64,000 nt of DNA from contig JAIRYN010000058.1 of assembly GCA_031267575.1 (NCBI GenBank), forward strand, positions 16,731-80,730, read 5' to 3'. A program made the position numbers and the translations under genes. Below the pieces are notes generated by a model that saw only the letters and a list, made by a program, of their open reading frames with translations, searched no databases and had not been told where the DNA came from. The stretch is from Synergistaceae bacterium (lineage in GTDB: Bacteria > Synergistota > Synergistia > Synergistales > Aminobacteriaceae). How positions within the stretch are numbered: the first letter of the stretch is position 1; the number at the start of each line of letters is the position of its first letter. This document shows positions 49,735 to 58,820 of the stretch, piece after piece.

Positions 49735-51483
49735 ATGATGAAAAGATTGATGTGTGTGGGAACGGTGTTTCTTACGGTGTTTCTTACAGTGTTTCTTTTA
49801 GTGTTATTGGCGACTACCGGAGAAGCGGCCAACGCCCCGATTGTGTTCGATGATGTGATTGCCGAAAGCGGGATGGTGGCCGCGGCCAACCGCCTAGCTT
49901 CCGAGGCGGGGGTCGAGATTCTGAAAAAGGGCGGGAACGCCGTGGATGCCGCCGTCGCCACGGCGCTGGCTCTCAACGTCGTCGAACCGAACGCGTCCGG
50001 CATTGGCGGCGGTGGTTTCGCCACGGTCCGCCTGAAGGACGGGAAAATTTACTGCTGGGACTTCCGCGAAGTCGCGCCCGCTTCCGCAACAAAGGATCTT
50101 TTCTCCTCAGAGCAGTCCAGAAAAGAAAAGTGGTCCGAGATCGGAGGAAAGTCCATCGGGGTTCCAGGTTCTGTGGCGGGGCTTTTCACCATGCTTGAAA
50201 AGTACGGTACGATGACGTTCGCTGATGTCGCGGCCCCCGCGATCCGCTTGGCCGAGGAAGGGTTCCAAGCCGACGCCCTTTTAGTGTCGATGGTGAAGGA
50301 CAACTTTGAGAAAATCAGCACTTACAATCCTGAGGGAACCCCCTACACTCCCGATGGCCTGCCGCTGGAAGAAGGACAGCTTTTACAGCAACCGAAGCTG
50401 GCGGCGACTTTCCGCTTGCTCTCGGAAAACGGGCCGTCCGTATTTTATACCGGCCCCATCAGCCCAGCCATTGTCGCGGCGGTCTCCAAGGCGGGCGGCG
50501 CTATGACAGCGCAGGACCTCGCGAACTACGCGATCACGGAGCGCACGCCCATCACCGGGACCTACCGCGGATACACGGTCGTTGCCCCTCCTCCTGCTTC
50601 CAGTGCCGGAACTCACATCGTTCAGATACTGAATGTTATGGAGAATTTTCCCGTCGGAGAATGGGGACACAACAGCGAGTGTTTCCTTCACTATCTCGCG
50701 GAAACGAGCAAAATGATGTTCGCGGACCGTTCCCGCTACATGGCGGATACCGCCTTCGCCAACGTCCCCTTGAAAGGGCTGACGTCCAAAGCCTACGCAA
50801 AAACGCTGGCCGACAACATAGACGATAAATCGAAAACCGAGATAGCCCCAGGAGATCCCTTCGCCTTCGAGGACGAAAAGAAGACCTCTCACGCTCCGGC
50901 CGGCGAACATAACGCGCACCAGTCCACGACGCACTTTTCCGTGCTGGACAAGGATGGAAACATGGTGGGTTGGACGTGGACCATCAATTACTTCTTCGGC
51001 AGTGGCGTCTTCGTGCCCGAATATGGTTTCATGCTGAACGACGAGATGGATGATTTTTCTGGCGATCCAGAGAGCGTGAACGCTCCGGAACCAGGCAAAC
51101 GTCCCCTGTCTTCTATGACTCCAACGCTGGTGCTGACACCCGAAGGGGCGCCTTTTATGGCCCTGGGATCTCCCGGCGCGACCCGTATCATTCTGGCGGT
51201 GGCGCAGATCATCATGAACGCGGTAGATTTCGGCATGAGCATGGACGAGGCCATCGAAGCCCCGCGTATCTTCAACAGCGTCAGCGGTGGCAAAGCGGGG
51301 AAACTGATGATCGAGGCTGGAATTGACGATTCCACCCTGGACGCGCTGAAGCTGCGAGGACATGACGTAGACCCGCGCCCAAAAGACCTCTATTTTGGCG
51401 GAGCGCAGGGCATTATGCTGAAAGACGGCAAGATTATCGGAGGCGCCGACTCTCGCCGCAACGGAGTAGCCGTGGGATACTGA
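49735..51483 (+). CDS. ggt: Gamma-glutamyltransferase
   Basis: A 582-residue precursor exported by a signal peptide (cleavage near GEA-AN, about residue 32), which cuts itself into large and small subunits. The new N-terminal nucleophile is the first Thr of TTHFSV, near residue 398. Other marks are GGNAVDAAVATALALNVVEPNASGIGGG-type start (residues 62 on), and RPLSSMTPTLVL with GSPGATRI. It hydrolyses or transfers gamma-glutamyl groups from glutathione-like compounds. The signal peptide holds a 12-bp triple repeat. AATGGAGGTG precedes two adjacent ATGs; the upstream 140 bases are full of short duplications. Confidence 0.92.
   Translation: MMKRLMCVGTVFLTVFLTVFLLVLLATTGEAANAPIVFDDVIAESGMVAAANRLASEAGVEILKKGGNAVDAAVATALALNVVEPNASGIGGGGFATVRLKDGKIYCWDFREVAPASATKDLFSSEQSRKEKWSEIGGKSIGVPGSVAGLFTMLEKYGTMTFADVAAPAIRLAEEGFQADALLVSMVKDNFEKISTYNPEGTPYTPDGLPLEEGQLLQQPKLAATFRLLSENGPSVFYTGPISPAIVAAVSKAGGAMTAQDLANYAITERTPITGTYRGYTVVAPPPASSAGTHIVQILNVMENFPVGEWGHNSECFLHYLAETSKMMFADRSRYMADTAFANVPLKGLTSKAYAKTLADNIDDKSKTEIAPGDPFAFEDEKKTSHAPAGEHNAHQSTTHFSVLDKDGNMVGWTWTINYFFGSGVFVPEYGFMLNDEMDDFSGDPESVNAPEPGKRPLSSMTPTLVLTPEGAPFMALGSPGATRIILAVAQIIMNAVDFGMSMDEAIEAPRIFNSVSGGKAGKLMIEAGIDDSTLDALKLRGHDVDPRPKDLYFGGAQGIMLKDGKIIGGADSRRNGVAVGY
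49762..49797. repeat. in-frame 12-bp triple repeat in the ggt signal peptide
   Basis: Three units of ACGGTGTTTCTT type (the third with one change) lengthen the hydrophobic core (VFLTVFLTVFL). Further duplications surround the gene start: a 22-bp period at 49575-49612 that includes the preceding stop codon, and overlapping TGAATTTTTCAA units at 49668-49725. Confidence 0.85.
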
Positions 51484-51493
51484 GTTATTCATC

Positions 51494-51524
51494 GAGCCCG
51501 CCCCTTCACAGAGGCGGGCTTTTC
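51494..51524 (+). terminator. terminator after ggt
   Basis: An 8-bp stem (AGCCCGCC/GGCGGGCT) followed by TTT, 11 bases past the ggt stop. It separates ggt from the convergent flavoprotein gene. Confidence 0.75.
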
Positions 51525-51560
51525 AATGGGTTTTAATGGGTTTTATTTACTGTTTACTGA

Positions 51561-52052
51561 TTACGGTTTATATCCGTTGCTCTTGCCCGTCATGTATTCG
51601 ATGTCGAACCGAGCGACCCACACCGCGGCCCCCATTCGGGGATGTTCCCGAAGGTCCATATGGGGGCCCTCGTACTGGTCCATGAGGATATTCAAGCCCG
51701 CGCTCTTTTCGTCTATATCGGTCAAGGTCCGAACGATGCCGAAGCCCGTCACGCTACGGTATTTCATAGTAAAGGCCTCGGCCCTCTCGGCGGCCACCGC
51801 CTCGGCTCCCTCCGTGACCTGAAAACAGGCATTCGGGTTGATAGCCAGAAGATCGATCTTTAGTCCCATGGGCGCGCCGTGAAAATAGAGCGCGCCATCC
51901 TGATACCCGTAACAAAGCGCAACAACGTAAGGCCAGCCGTCCAATCCGTTCAACCCCAGGTGAACCACTTTGCCACGCCTCAAAACGTCCTCTATCCACC
52001 CTTTGTCCGTTACAAGCCTGTCCTTGCGCCTCATTTCGCGCCGCATCGACAT
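51561..52052 (-). CDS. NimA-like pyridoxamine 5'-phosphate oxidase family protein
   Basis: A 163-residue split-barrel flavin-binding protein: MRRKDRLVTDKGWIEDVLRRG, then HLGLNGLDGWPYVVALCYGYQDGALYFHGA, KIDLLAINPNACFQV and a C-terminal WVARFDIEYMTGK. Relatives bind FMN or heme and reduce or sense small compounds. The gene begins 12 bases after hydL and is likely the last gene of the hydrogenase operon. It might protect against oxygen or nitro-compounds (inference). Confidence 0.8.
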   Translation of the reverse strand: MSMRREMRRKDRLVTDKGWIEDVLRRGKVVHLGLNGLDGWPYVVALCYGYQDGALYFHGAPMGLKIDLLAINPNACFQVTEGAEAVAAERAEAFTMKYRSVTGFGIVRTLTDIDEKSAGLNILMDQYEGPHMDLREHPRMGAAVWVARFDIEYMTGKSNGYKP

Positions 52053-52064
52053 GATCCCGAATTT

Positions 52065-53525
52065 CTACTCCTTGAAGACGGAGGTGAGATGTTGTCCGCT
52101 GTCGTCCAAAATCTCCACCTCCAGGGGCATTTTCCCCACCGCGTGGGTGGAGCAGGACAAGCAGGGATCGTAACATCGGATAACGTGCTCCATCCGGTTC
52201 AACGCCCCCTCGGTGACAGTTTTGCCGTCAGTGATGTATTGCTTTGCCACCTGCTCGACGCCCTTGTTGATGGCCCAATTGTTGTGTCCCGTGGCGACGA
52301 TCAGGTTTGCTCTGGTGATGGACCCGCGCTCGTCCACCTCATAGTGGTGGATGAGGGTGCCCCGGGGCGCCTCGACGACCCCCACCCCTTCCTTATTCAG
52401 CGCGTTGGAGGTGATGCGGAGGTCGCTGCCCATCACGTCAGGATCGTTCAAAAGTTCCTCGATCCTCTCGGCTCCGTAGAGCGCCTCGATCAGCCGGGCG
52501 TAATGATAATAGAGCGTGTAGTGGACGATGCGCCCGTCCCCAGCCTCACGCAGATCCTCCAGCTCCTTCTGAGCCAGAGGCGTCGCGATCTTGTCGCAGG
52601 CGTTCACGCGTCCAAGAGGCCCCACTCGGTAGCTCCCCTCGGGGAAACCAATGCCCCGATAAAAAGGAAACTTCAGGTAAGTCCAATCTACCACGAACTC
52701 CCCGATCTTCTGGGCGTACTCTTGGCAGGCGAACTCCTCGATGACCCGACCCTTGGGGCTCACCAAACGCAGGTCTCCGTCGTAGAGTTCCAAAGCCCCG
52801 TTTTTCACGAGTCCCAGGTAAGGCGTTGTGACGGTAGCGAACTCTCGGGCCAAAGCCTGGTTCGCGTCCAGATAGTTTTTGACCAGGGCAACGGCTTTTT
52901 GTAGCCCGGCCATCACCTCTGGAAGCTCCCTCAGGTAAGTATCCCGCTCGGTGGCCTTGATGGCGCGGTTGACTCCGCCTGGAATGCTGTGCCAGGGATG
53001 GATCTTCTTGTCGCCCAAGGTTTTGATGATCTCCTGCCCAAATTTTCGTATAGCGATCCCTATTTTAGCCAGTTCAGGGTACGCGTCGACCACGCCGACG
53101 ATGTTGCGGGTGGCGGGGTCCGCGTCGAACCCGAAAAGAAGATCCGGGCTTGACAGATGGAAGAATGATAAAGCGTGGGACTGGACAATCTGCCCCATGT
53201 GCATCAGTTCACGCAGTTTGTGAGCCGAGGGAGTGAGTTTAACCCCAATAATGGCGTCGCAGGCCTTAGCCGCCGCCAGATGGTGGCTCACGGGACAGAT
53301 TCCGCAAGTGCGCGGCGTGATAACCGGCATTTCTCGGAAATCTCGCCCTTTGGTGAAAATCTCGAATCCCCTGAACTGCGTGACGTGCATTCTCGCGCTG
53401 TCCACGGAACCGTCCTCTTTCAACTGGACCGTTATCTTGCCGTGCCCCTCGATGCGAGTCACGGGGTTGACTACGATCGTGCTTGATGTTTTTGTTTTAT
53501 TTTTATTTTCGATCATATCAGTCAT
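52065..53525 (-). CDS. hydL: [NiFe] hydrogenase large subunit (HydL-type, group 3-like)
   Basis: A 486-residue catalytic subunit. Both nickel-iron ligand pairs are present: Cys74 and Cys77 in RTCGICPVSHH, and Cys455 and Cys458 in DPCLSCSTH. A 25-residue tail after His461 is the expected extension removed by a maturation protease. No protease or hyp genes are in the window. It takes part in reversible H2 oxidation with HydS and the HydABC electron-transfer proteins encoded upstream. The start overlaps the hydS end by eight bases. F420-dependent or HoxH-type roles are alternatives, but the neighbours favour NADH/ferredoxin use. Confidence 0.9.
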   Translation of the reverse strand: MTDMIENKNKTKTSSTIVVNPVTRIEGHGKITVQLKEDGSVDSARMHVTQFRGFEIFTKGRDFREMPVITPRTCGICPVSHHLAAAKACDAIIGVKLTPSAHKLRELMHMGQIVQSHALSFFHLSSPDLLFGFDADPATRNIVGVVDAYPELAKIGIAIRKFGQEIIKTLGDKKIHPWHSIPGGVNRAIKATERDTYLRELPEVMAGLQKAVALVKNYLDANQALAREFATVTTPYLGLVKNGALELYDGDLRLVSPKGRVIEEFACQEYAQKIGEFVVDWTYLKFPFYRGIGFPEGSYRVGPLGRVNACDKIATPLAQKELEDLREAGDGRIVHYTLYYHYARLIEALYGAERIEELLNDPDVMGSDLRITSNALNKEGVGVVEAPRGTLIHHYEVDERGSITRANLIVATGHNNWAINKGVEQVAKQYITDGKTVTEGALNRMEHVIRCYDPCLSCSTHAVGKMPLEVEILDDSGQHLTSVFKE

Positions 53526-54093
53526 AACGCATCATCTCCTGCGGAACCTTCGGTATTCGCCCGTCGAGGATCTCGTTAAACACAAACGCGATAGTATCCG
53601 CGTCCGGCGGACACCCCGGCACGTATATGTCTACTTTCACCGCTCGGTCCACCGGCATGGCCTGAGGGAGAAGCGCGGGGACGCCGTCGTGGGGAAGCGG
53701 TCCACCGTGGGGAATGACCCCCGTGGGATTGACGGTGGTGACGGTGTCCGTGTAAGCCTCGCGCAGGAGGTCCTCCACCTTTATGAAATTCCTCAGGCAG
53801 TTAATGCCGCCAAACACGGCGCAATCACCCCAAGCGATCAAGATCTTGCATTTTTCGCGAAGGTTCTTGGCGATGTGCAGCTCCTCCTCGTTGCCCAATC
53901 CTCCTTCGATCACGCCCACCGTCACCTCGGGAATTTCTTTAATGTCGCTGATGGGCGTGGACGTTATCTCCACTTTCTTAAATAGTTCCAGCAGCCGCTC
54001 GTCCATATCCAGAAAGGACATATGGCAACCGGCACAGGCCTCAAGCCACACGGAGGCCATTTTGGGCTTGGCGGGTTCAGTACTTTTCGTCAT
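53518..54093 (-). CDS. hydS: [NiFe] hydrogenase small subunit
   Basis: A 191-residue short small subunit of the 20-kDa NADH-dehydrogenase type. Ligands for the proximal [4Fe-4S] cluster are Cys20 and Cys23 (EACAGCHMSFLD), the Cys in AWGDCAVFGG and the one in PGCPPDAD. It lacks the Tat signal and extra clusters of uptake hydrogenases, so the enzyme is cytoplasmic. It lies between hydA and hydL; RBS GGGAGG is in the hydA end. Confidence 0.9.
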   Translation of the reverse strand: MTKSTEPAKPKMASVWLEACAGCHMSFLDMDERLLELFKKVEITSTPISDIKEIPEVTVGVIEGGLGNEEELHIAKNLREKCKILIAWGDCAVFGGINCLRNFIKVEDLLREAYTDTVTTVNPTGVIPHGGPLPHDGVPALLPQAMPVDRAVKVDIYVPGCPPDADTIAFVFNEILDGRIPKVPQEMMRYD

Positions 54094-54099
54094 CTTTCG

Positions 54100-56163
54100 T
54101 TACGCCTCCCTTGTCGTCACTGAAGTCGCGGATGAAACTTTGGAGACCGCCGGCCCTCCAGCGTGGTCCGGGGCCTGCGAAGGTTGGGTTGGGTCGGGGG
54201 TCGCTCTGGATTGGAAGGTGTTTTCGCGGGGGACGGTGGAAGGGGCCTTCATCGTGAGCCCCAAACGGCCGCAGATGATTTGAAGAACCTCGCCAAAACC
54301 CTTCAAGCCGGGGATGGGATCGATGATTTTCGACACCCGGCGCCGCTCCCCCTCCAGAGTGCAGAGGTGTCCGCTTCTCTCGAACCAAGCTGGCGCGGGC
54401 AGAATCACATCGGCCAAGTTCGTCAGAGGCGACAGCATGAAAGGCGTCTGTACCACGGTAAAACCGGCACTGGACATGGCACTCAGGGCCTTCGGGCTTT
54501 CCTGGACCAGACCTGTGGAGTAAACATAGAGGAAGTCCTGTTCCTCCTCTAGCCAAGAATCCAACGCCATAACCGTGTTGAGAGATCCTAGGGCGTTACT
54601 GTGGCCCAACAGAGGGACGATCCCTAGACCGTCGCCGAAAAACGCTCCTCGCTCGATGGCGAAGTTCAGGATCTTGCTTACGGTCGTATCATCGGACAGG
54701 GGGGCGCTCCCTAAAACAAAAATGGGCTTTTTCGCATCAAGCAGCAACTCTTTGACCTTTGGGTCAAAGAGGTCCTCCGCCTCCAGGTCGGTGATGCCGG
54801 GAAACGGGGTACCAGCCTTGAAGAGTTTTTCTTTGCCCACATAAATCAGCTTCGCGCCCTTGTGAAGAACGGCCACTCTAATGTAACTGGCGGCCACGGG
54901 AAGGGCTTTCTGGGGATCGGCTTCCACTAGCACGATGGCGTCGGAATCCAGGATGTGATGGGCGGCCGTGAGGGGACGCGTTCCCTGGTCAGCAAGAGAT
55001 TTGGCCCCGTTGTAGAAGCCGCGCATGACAGAGCCCTGGTAGCTTTCCATTTTGATGGAACTCACGGCCTCCTTGAAACTGGCGAACACGGCCAATTCTT
55101 CGTCCGTGGCCAAAGAGGAGATCAAGGCGCCCATTTTCCCACTTACAGAGTTTTCCCTTATTTTGGCGGCGACGAGAGAAAGAGCCTCAGCCCAAGACGC
55201 TTCCCGGAAACTAGAGCCGCTGCGAATCATGGGCCTTGTTATCCGGGGCTGCTCGCTGGATTTCGGCAGGCCGAAACGTCCCGCCGCGCAAAGCTGCCCG
55301 CCGTCGGGTCCGTCCACGTTGGTTCCCTCCACTCGAACAATGCTACCCGTGCGGACGTAAACCTTGATTTCGCACCCTATGGCGCAAATGGGACAAAGAG
55401 TGTCGACTATGGCGTCGCAGTCTTTACGGCGGCCGCGATAGGCCAGGTCCCTCAGGGTGATCGTTCCAGTGGGACAGACCTGGGCGCAGGCTCCGCATTC
55501 CACACAGGTCTCGGAGAGCCCGATGGTGCTGCCGAAGTCGGCGTCTACGGTGGTGGCCCAGCCCCGTCCTTTCAGGCCCAGGGTGCAAGCTCCCACTTTT
55601 TCCGAACAGGTTCTCACGCAGCGCTGACACAAAATGCAGCGGTTGTGGTCCGCCTGAATGCGGGAGTCGGTGGTGTCGTTTTTGAACTCGGCGTAAAGGA
55701 AAGGGTAGCGGACGCTGTCCATGCCATGGGCAATGGCGCGAGTCTGGAGGTCGCAGTCGCCGCTTTGGGAGCAGAACATGCAGAAATGATTGCGCCCCGC
55801 GAAGAGCAGTTCCAGAACCTGGCGGCGATAGGATACGAGTTTCTCCGTGGAGGTGTTGATCCTCATGCCCTCCTCCGCCGGAGAGGTACAGGCTGTAAGC
55901 ATCCGTCCGCTGGGTTTTCCGTCGGCGTTCTCCGGCTCCACGACGCACATGCGACAAGCCCCCACGCTGCTAAGGCCCTTCATCCAGCAGAGGGTCGGGA
56001 TGGAATCGATCCCGTTCTTTTTCGCCACCTCCAGAATGGTGTCTCCCTTGGAGCCCACGCACTCCTTGCCGTCAATAAACATCTTGATGGTTTTTGTTTC
56101 GGTCGACGTAAGCAGCGAACCAGCGACGAGGGAGCTGCGTGAGTCGCTTAGTTTCTTTATCAT
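54100..56163 (-). CDS. hydA: hydrogenase electron-transfer subunit HydA (NuoG-like)
   Basis: A 687-residue iron-sulfur protein. The N-terminal part has a [2Fe-2S] ferredoxin domain (MFIDGKECVGSKGDTIL, CWMKGLSSVGACRMC), a His-Cys3 segment (NHFCMFCSQSGDCDLQ) and two [4Fe-4S] motifs (CILCQRCVRTC, CVECGACAQVCP). The C-terminal part is a NuoG-like molybdopterin-oxidoreductase fold with its own cluster motif (CPICAIGC) but no Mo-binding Cys or Sec. HydA links HydB to the HydS-HydL module. HoxU of simpler hydrogenases lacks the C-terminal half, so this is the longer, bifurcating type. The tail (last 35 residues) is Pro/Ser-rich. Confidence 0.85.
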   Translation of the reverse strand: MIKKLSDSRSSLVAGSLLTSTETKTIKMFIDGKECVGSKGDTILEVAKKNGIDSIPTLCWMKGLSSVGACRMCVVEPENADGKPSGRMLTACTSPAEEGMRINTSTEKLVSYRRQVLELLFAGRNHFCMFCSQSGDCDLQTRAIAHGMDSVRYPFLYAEFKNDTTDSRIQADHNRCILCQRCVRTCSEKVGACTLGLKGRGWATTVDADFGSTIGLSETCVECGACAQVCPTGTITLRDLAYRGRRKDCDAIVDTLCPICAIGCEIKVYVRTGSIVRVEGTNVDGPDGGQLCAAGRFGLPKSSEQPRITRPMIRSGSSFREASWAEALSLVAAKIRENSVSGKMGALISSLATDEELAVFASFKEAVSSIKMESYQGSVMRGFYNGAKSLADQGTRPLTAAHHILDSDAIVLVEADPQKALPVAASYIRVAVLHKGAKLIYVGKEKLFKAGTPFPGITDLEAEDLFDPKVKELLLDAKKPIFVLGSAPLSDDTTVSKILNFAIERGAFFGDGLGIVPLLGHSNALGSLNTVMALDSWLEEEQDFLYVYSTGLVQESPKALSAMSSAGFTVVQTPFMLSPLTNLADVILPAPAWFERSGHLCTLEGERRRVSKIIDPIPGLKGFGEVLQIICGRLGLTMKAPSTVPRENTFQSRATPDPTQPSQAPDHAGGPAVSKVSSATSVTTREA

Positions 56164-56176
56164 GACGTTCCGCCCC

Positions 56177-57982
56177 CTATCCTTTGGCTATAGCGCCAAA
56201 TGGGCACTTGGTGAAACACGTGCCGCACTTGATGCATCTTTCGGTTATGATCGCGTACCCTTCGGCTCTGCCGCCGGGAATGCAGTGGACAGGGCAGTTC
56301 TTAGCGCAAAGGCCACACTTTTTGCAGGCATTCTGCACGATGGAATAGGAGAGTAGAGCTTGGCAGGATCCCGCCGGACACTTGTGATCCCGGATGTGGG
56401 CCTCGTACTCGTCCCTGAAGTAGCGCAGGGTGGTCAGGACGGGGTTGGGGGCCGTCTGTCCCAGTCCGCAAAGAGACATTTCCTTGACCATGAGCCCCAG
56501 TTCCTCCAAGAGATCGATGTCTTTCATCTCTCCATGTCCCCCGCAAATTTTTTCGAGCAACAGAAGCATCTGCTTCGTTCCCTCGCGACAAGGCGTGCAT
56601 TTTCCGCAGGACTCCCTTTGGGTGAACTCCAAGAAAAACCGGGCGATGTCCACCATACAATTTTCCTCGTCCATGACCACGAGTCCCCCGGACCCCATAA
56701 TGGCCCCCAAAGCGGGCAAGGACTCATAGGTGATGGGGACGTCCAGGTGGTCTTTCGTCAAGCAGCCGCCGCTGGGCCCTCCAATCTGCACAGCCTTGAA
56801 CTCTTTAGGCGCCCCACTGGGGTCGTCCAGGATGCCGCCGCCGATATCGTAGATGATCTCTCGCAGGGGGATACCCATGGGAACCTCCACAAGGCCCGTG
56901 TGTTTGACCTTGCCCGTGAGAGCAAAGACCTTCGTGCCCTTGGATTTGTCCGTACCCATAGAGGCATACCAGTCTCCACCTTTATGGAGGATTTGCGGAA
57001 CGTTGGCCCATGTTTCCACGTTGTTGATGTTGCTGGGTTTGGCCCAAAGGCCGGAAATCGCGGGAAAAGGAGGCCTCGGGCGGGGCATTCCCCTCTGTCC
57101 CTCGATGGAGGCCATCAGCGCCGTTTCCTCCCCACAGACGAAAGCTCCCGCCCCCTCTTTGACATGCACAGCGAAGTTGAAACCGGAATTGAAGATGTTC
57201 TCCCCCAAAAGGCCGGACTCCTCGGCCTGACTGATGGCCTGCCGCAGCCGCCGAATCGCCAGAGGATATTCCGCCCGGCAGTAAATGTATCCTTCATCGG
57301 CTCCCATAGCGTAGGCACCAATAGCCATACCCTCGATCACCGCGTGAGGGTCGCCCTCGAGAATAGAGCGGTCCATGAACGCGCCCGGGTCCCCCTCGTC
57401 CGCGTTGCAGATGACGTACTTTTTGGGCCCTGGCGAGGACGCGCAAAACCCCCACTTGACGCCGGTGGGAAAGCCTCCACCCCCTCGACCCCTCAGGCCC
57501 GACTTTTTGACCTCATCGATGACAGCTTGGGGCGTCATCTCCCCCAGGGCCTTGGCCAGCCCCTCGTAGCCGTCTCTGGCGATGTACTCCTCGATATCCG
57601 CCGGGTTGATGTAGCCGCAGTTTTGAAGGGCGACCCGGTGTTGTTTTCCGTAAAAGGGAATTTTTTTGTAGTTGGGAATGCTTTGACCCTCGCGGTCTTT
57701 ATACATTAAAGATTCCACGGGGTGTCCTTTCAGGAGATGTTCTTCGACCAAGTTCGGGATGTCATCTGGTTTGACCCGGCAATAGAAGGTTCCCTCAGGG
57801 TAAACGACCACAATGGGTCCCATTTCACACATCCCATGACATCCTGTGGGAACCACCAAAATTTCGTTCGAAAGATTCTGCCGTTCAAGTTCGCTTTTGA
57901 GTTTATCGACGACGACGACCCCATGGCTGGACGCGCAACCTGTCCCGTTGCAGACCAACACGTGCGAGCGATAATCCGACAT
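56177..57982 (-). CDS. hydB: hydrogenase flavoprotein subunit HydB (NuoF-like)
   Basis: A 601-residue subunit in three parts. An N-terminal thioredoxin-like [2Fe-2S] domain has CNGTGCASSHG and PTGCHGMCEMGP. The NuoF core binds NADH and FMN (GLRGRGGGGFPTG, NADEGDPGAF) and has a [4Fe-4S] site in ESCGKCTPCREG. Two C-terminal ferredoxin motifs follow (CKKCGLCAKNCP, CIKCGTCFTKCP). This architecture matches HydB of electron-bifurcating hydrogenases. Reading starts at the ATG seven bases after AAAGGGGG; the longer open frame upstream overlaps hydC and is not coding. Confidence 0.92.
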   Translation of the reverse strand: MSDYRSHVLVCNGTGCASSHGVVVVDKLKSELERQNLSNEILVVPTGCHGMCEMGPIVVVYPEGTFYCRVKPDDIPNLVEEHLLKGHPVESLMYKDREGQSIPNYKKIPFYGKQHRVALQNCGYINPADIEEYIARDGYEGLAKALGEMTPQAVIDEVKKSGLRGRGGGGFPTGVKWGFCASSPGPKKYVICNADEGDPGAFMDRSILEGDPHAVIEGMAIGAYAMGADEGYIYCRAEYPLAIRRLRQAISQAEESGLLGENIFNSGFNFAVHVKEGAGAFVCGEETALMASIEGQRGMPRPRPPFPAISGLWAKPSNINNVETWANVPQILHKGGDWYASMGTDKSKGTKVFALTGKVKHTGLVEVPMGIPLREIIYDIGGGILDDPSGAPKEFKAVQIGGPSGGCLTKDHLDVPITYESLPALGAIMGSGGLVVMDEENCMVDIARFFLEFTQRESCGKCTPCREGTKQMLLLLEKICGGHGEMKDIDLLEELGLMVKEMSLCGLGQTAPNPVLTTLRYFRDEYEAHIRDHKCPAGSCQALLSYSIVQNACKKCGLCAKNCPVHCIPGGRAEGYAIITERCIKCGTCFTKCPFGAIAKG

Positions 57983-58053
57983 TGACTGACCCCCTTTGGT
58001 TCGTGCGTTTCCAGATTCAAGACTCTTTTCATCCGCGGCCGCAAGCCTCACGA

Positions 58054-58524
58054 TCACAAGAATTGTTCCAAAATAGCGCGCACTCCGTCGGGCGCGGATC
58101 GTCCGAAGGTCTGATCGTCCACGACCATGACGGGCGCGAGGCCGCAGGCTCCCAAACACGCGACGGGCTCCAAAGAAAAACGGAGATCCTCCGTGGTCCC
58201 GTTCTCGGCGCATCCCGTCTGTTCTTTTATCGCGTCCAGAATCTTCAGGCTGCCGCGCACGTGACAGGCCGTTCCGCGGCACACCCGAACCACGTGCCGT
58301 CCCCTCGGCGTTAGGTGAAACTGGGCGTAAAACGTGGCGACACTGTAGATTTCGGACATAGGGATCTTCAACTCCTCGGAGACAATTTTGACCGCGGGCT
58401 CCGCCACATAGCCCATAGCCCCCTGCAACGCCTGAAGTATCGGAATCAGCCCTCCTTCTCGGCCTCGCCATGGATCGATGATTTCTAAAACTTTCTTCCG
58501 CATTTCCTCGGCAGATAAATTCAT
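58054..58524 (-). CDS. hydC: hydrogenase subunit HydC (NuoE-like)
   Basis: A 156-residue thioredoxin-like [2Fe-2S] protein with the four cysteines of NuoE: CRGTACHVRG (two) and CLGACGLAPVM (two). It passes electrons to or from HydB. It is the first gene of hydC-hydB-hydA-hydS-hydL; GGAGGG precedes the ATG. The 300 bases upstream hold no gene, only the aminotransferase terminator and AT-rich sequence. Confidence 0.92.
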   Translation of the reverse strand: MNLSAEEMRKKVLEIIDPWRGREGGLIPILQALQGAMGYVAEPAVKIVSEELKIPMSEIYSVATFYAQFHLTPRGRHVVRVCRGTACHVRGSLKILDAIKEQTGCAENGTTEDLRFSLEPVACLGACGLAPVMVVDDQTFGRSAPDGVRAILEQFL

Positions 58525-58707
58525 AACATCCCTCCTCGAATTTTGGGGACTTTGTCCTCTACCCCTATAAGCGTCCTAAAATACCACGTCTATGATATCT
58601 TTTTTTTCCATTTTACACCTCGGTATGCAAGCCTAGAGAGCTATCCAGGTCATAGTCATTTCAGGCGCTGCCGCGAACGGTAGGCAAGCGATAGGCGACG
58701 ATAAATT

Positions 58708-58743
58708 ATTTGTGCCAGGAGAGACCTTCCTCCTGGCACAAAT
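58708..58743 (-). terminator. strong hairpin after the aminotransferase
   Basis: A 14-bp perfect stem (ATTTGTGCCAGGAG/CTCCTGGCACAAAT) around eight bases, 78 bases past the aminotransferase stop. Between them (58745-58810) lies a run of TTTATTTCTTG-type repeats. Confidence 0.75.
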
Positions 58744-58820
58744 AGCTCTGCGTTTATTTCTTCCTTGTTTTATTTCTTTCTTGTTTATTTCTTGTTTATT
58801 TCTTCCTTAGGCTTAACATC

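Noticed and set aside
54955..57709. Long plus-strand open frames opposite hydA (395 codons) and hydB (449 codons)
   Set aside because: Both lie antisense to strongly conserved genes and encode low-complexity His/Gly/Arg-rich sequence typical of shadow frames.
57983..58471. Long N-terminal extension of HydB
   Set aside because: It overlaps hydC out of frame; the ATG at 57982 has AAAGGGGG before it and gives the normal HydB start.
58525..58707. A riboswitch or tRNA-like element upstream of hydC
   Set aside because: I could not identify any known aptamer core or cloverleaf on either strand in this stretch.
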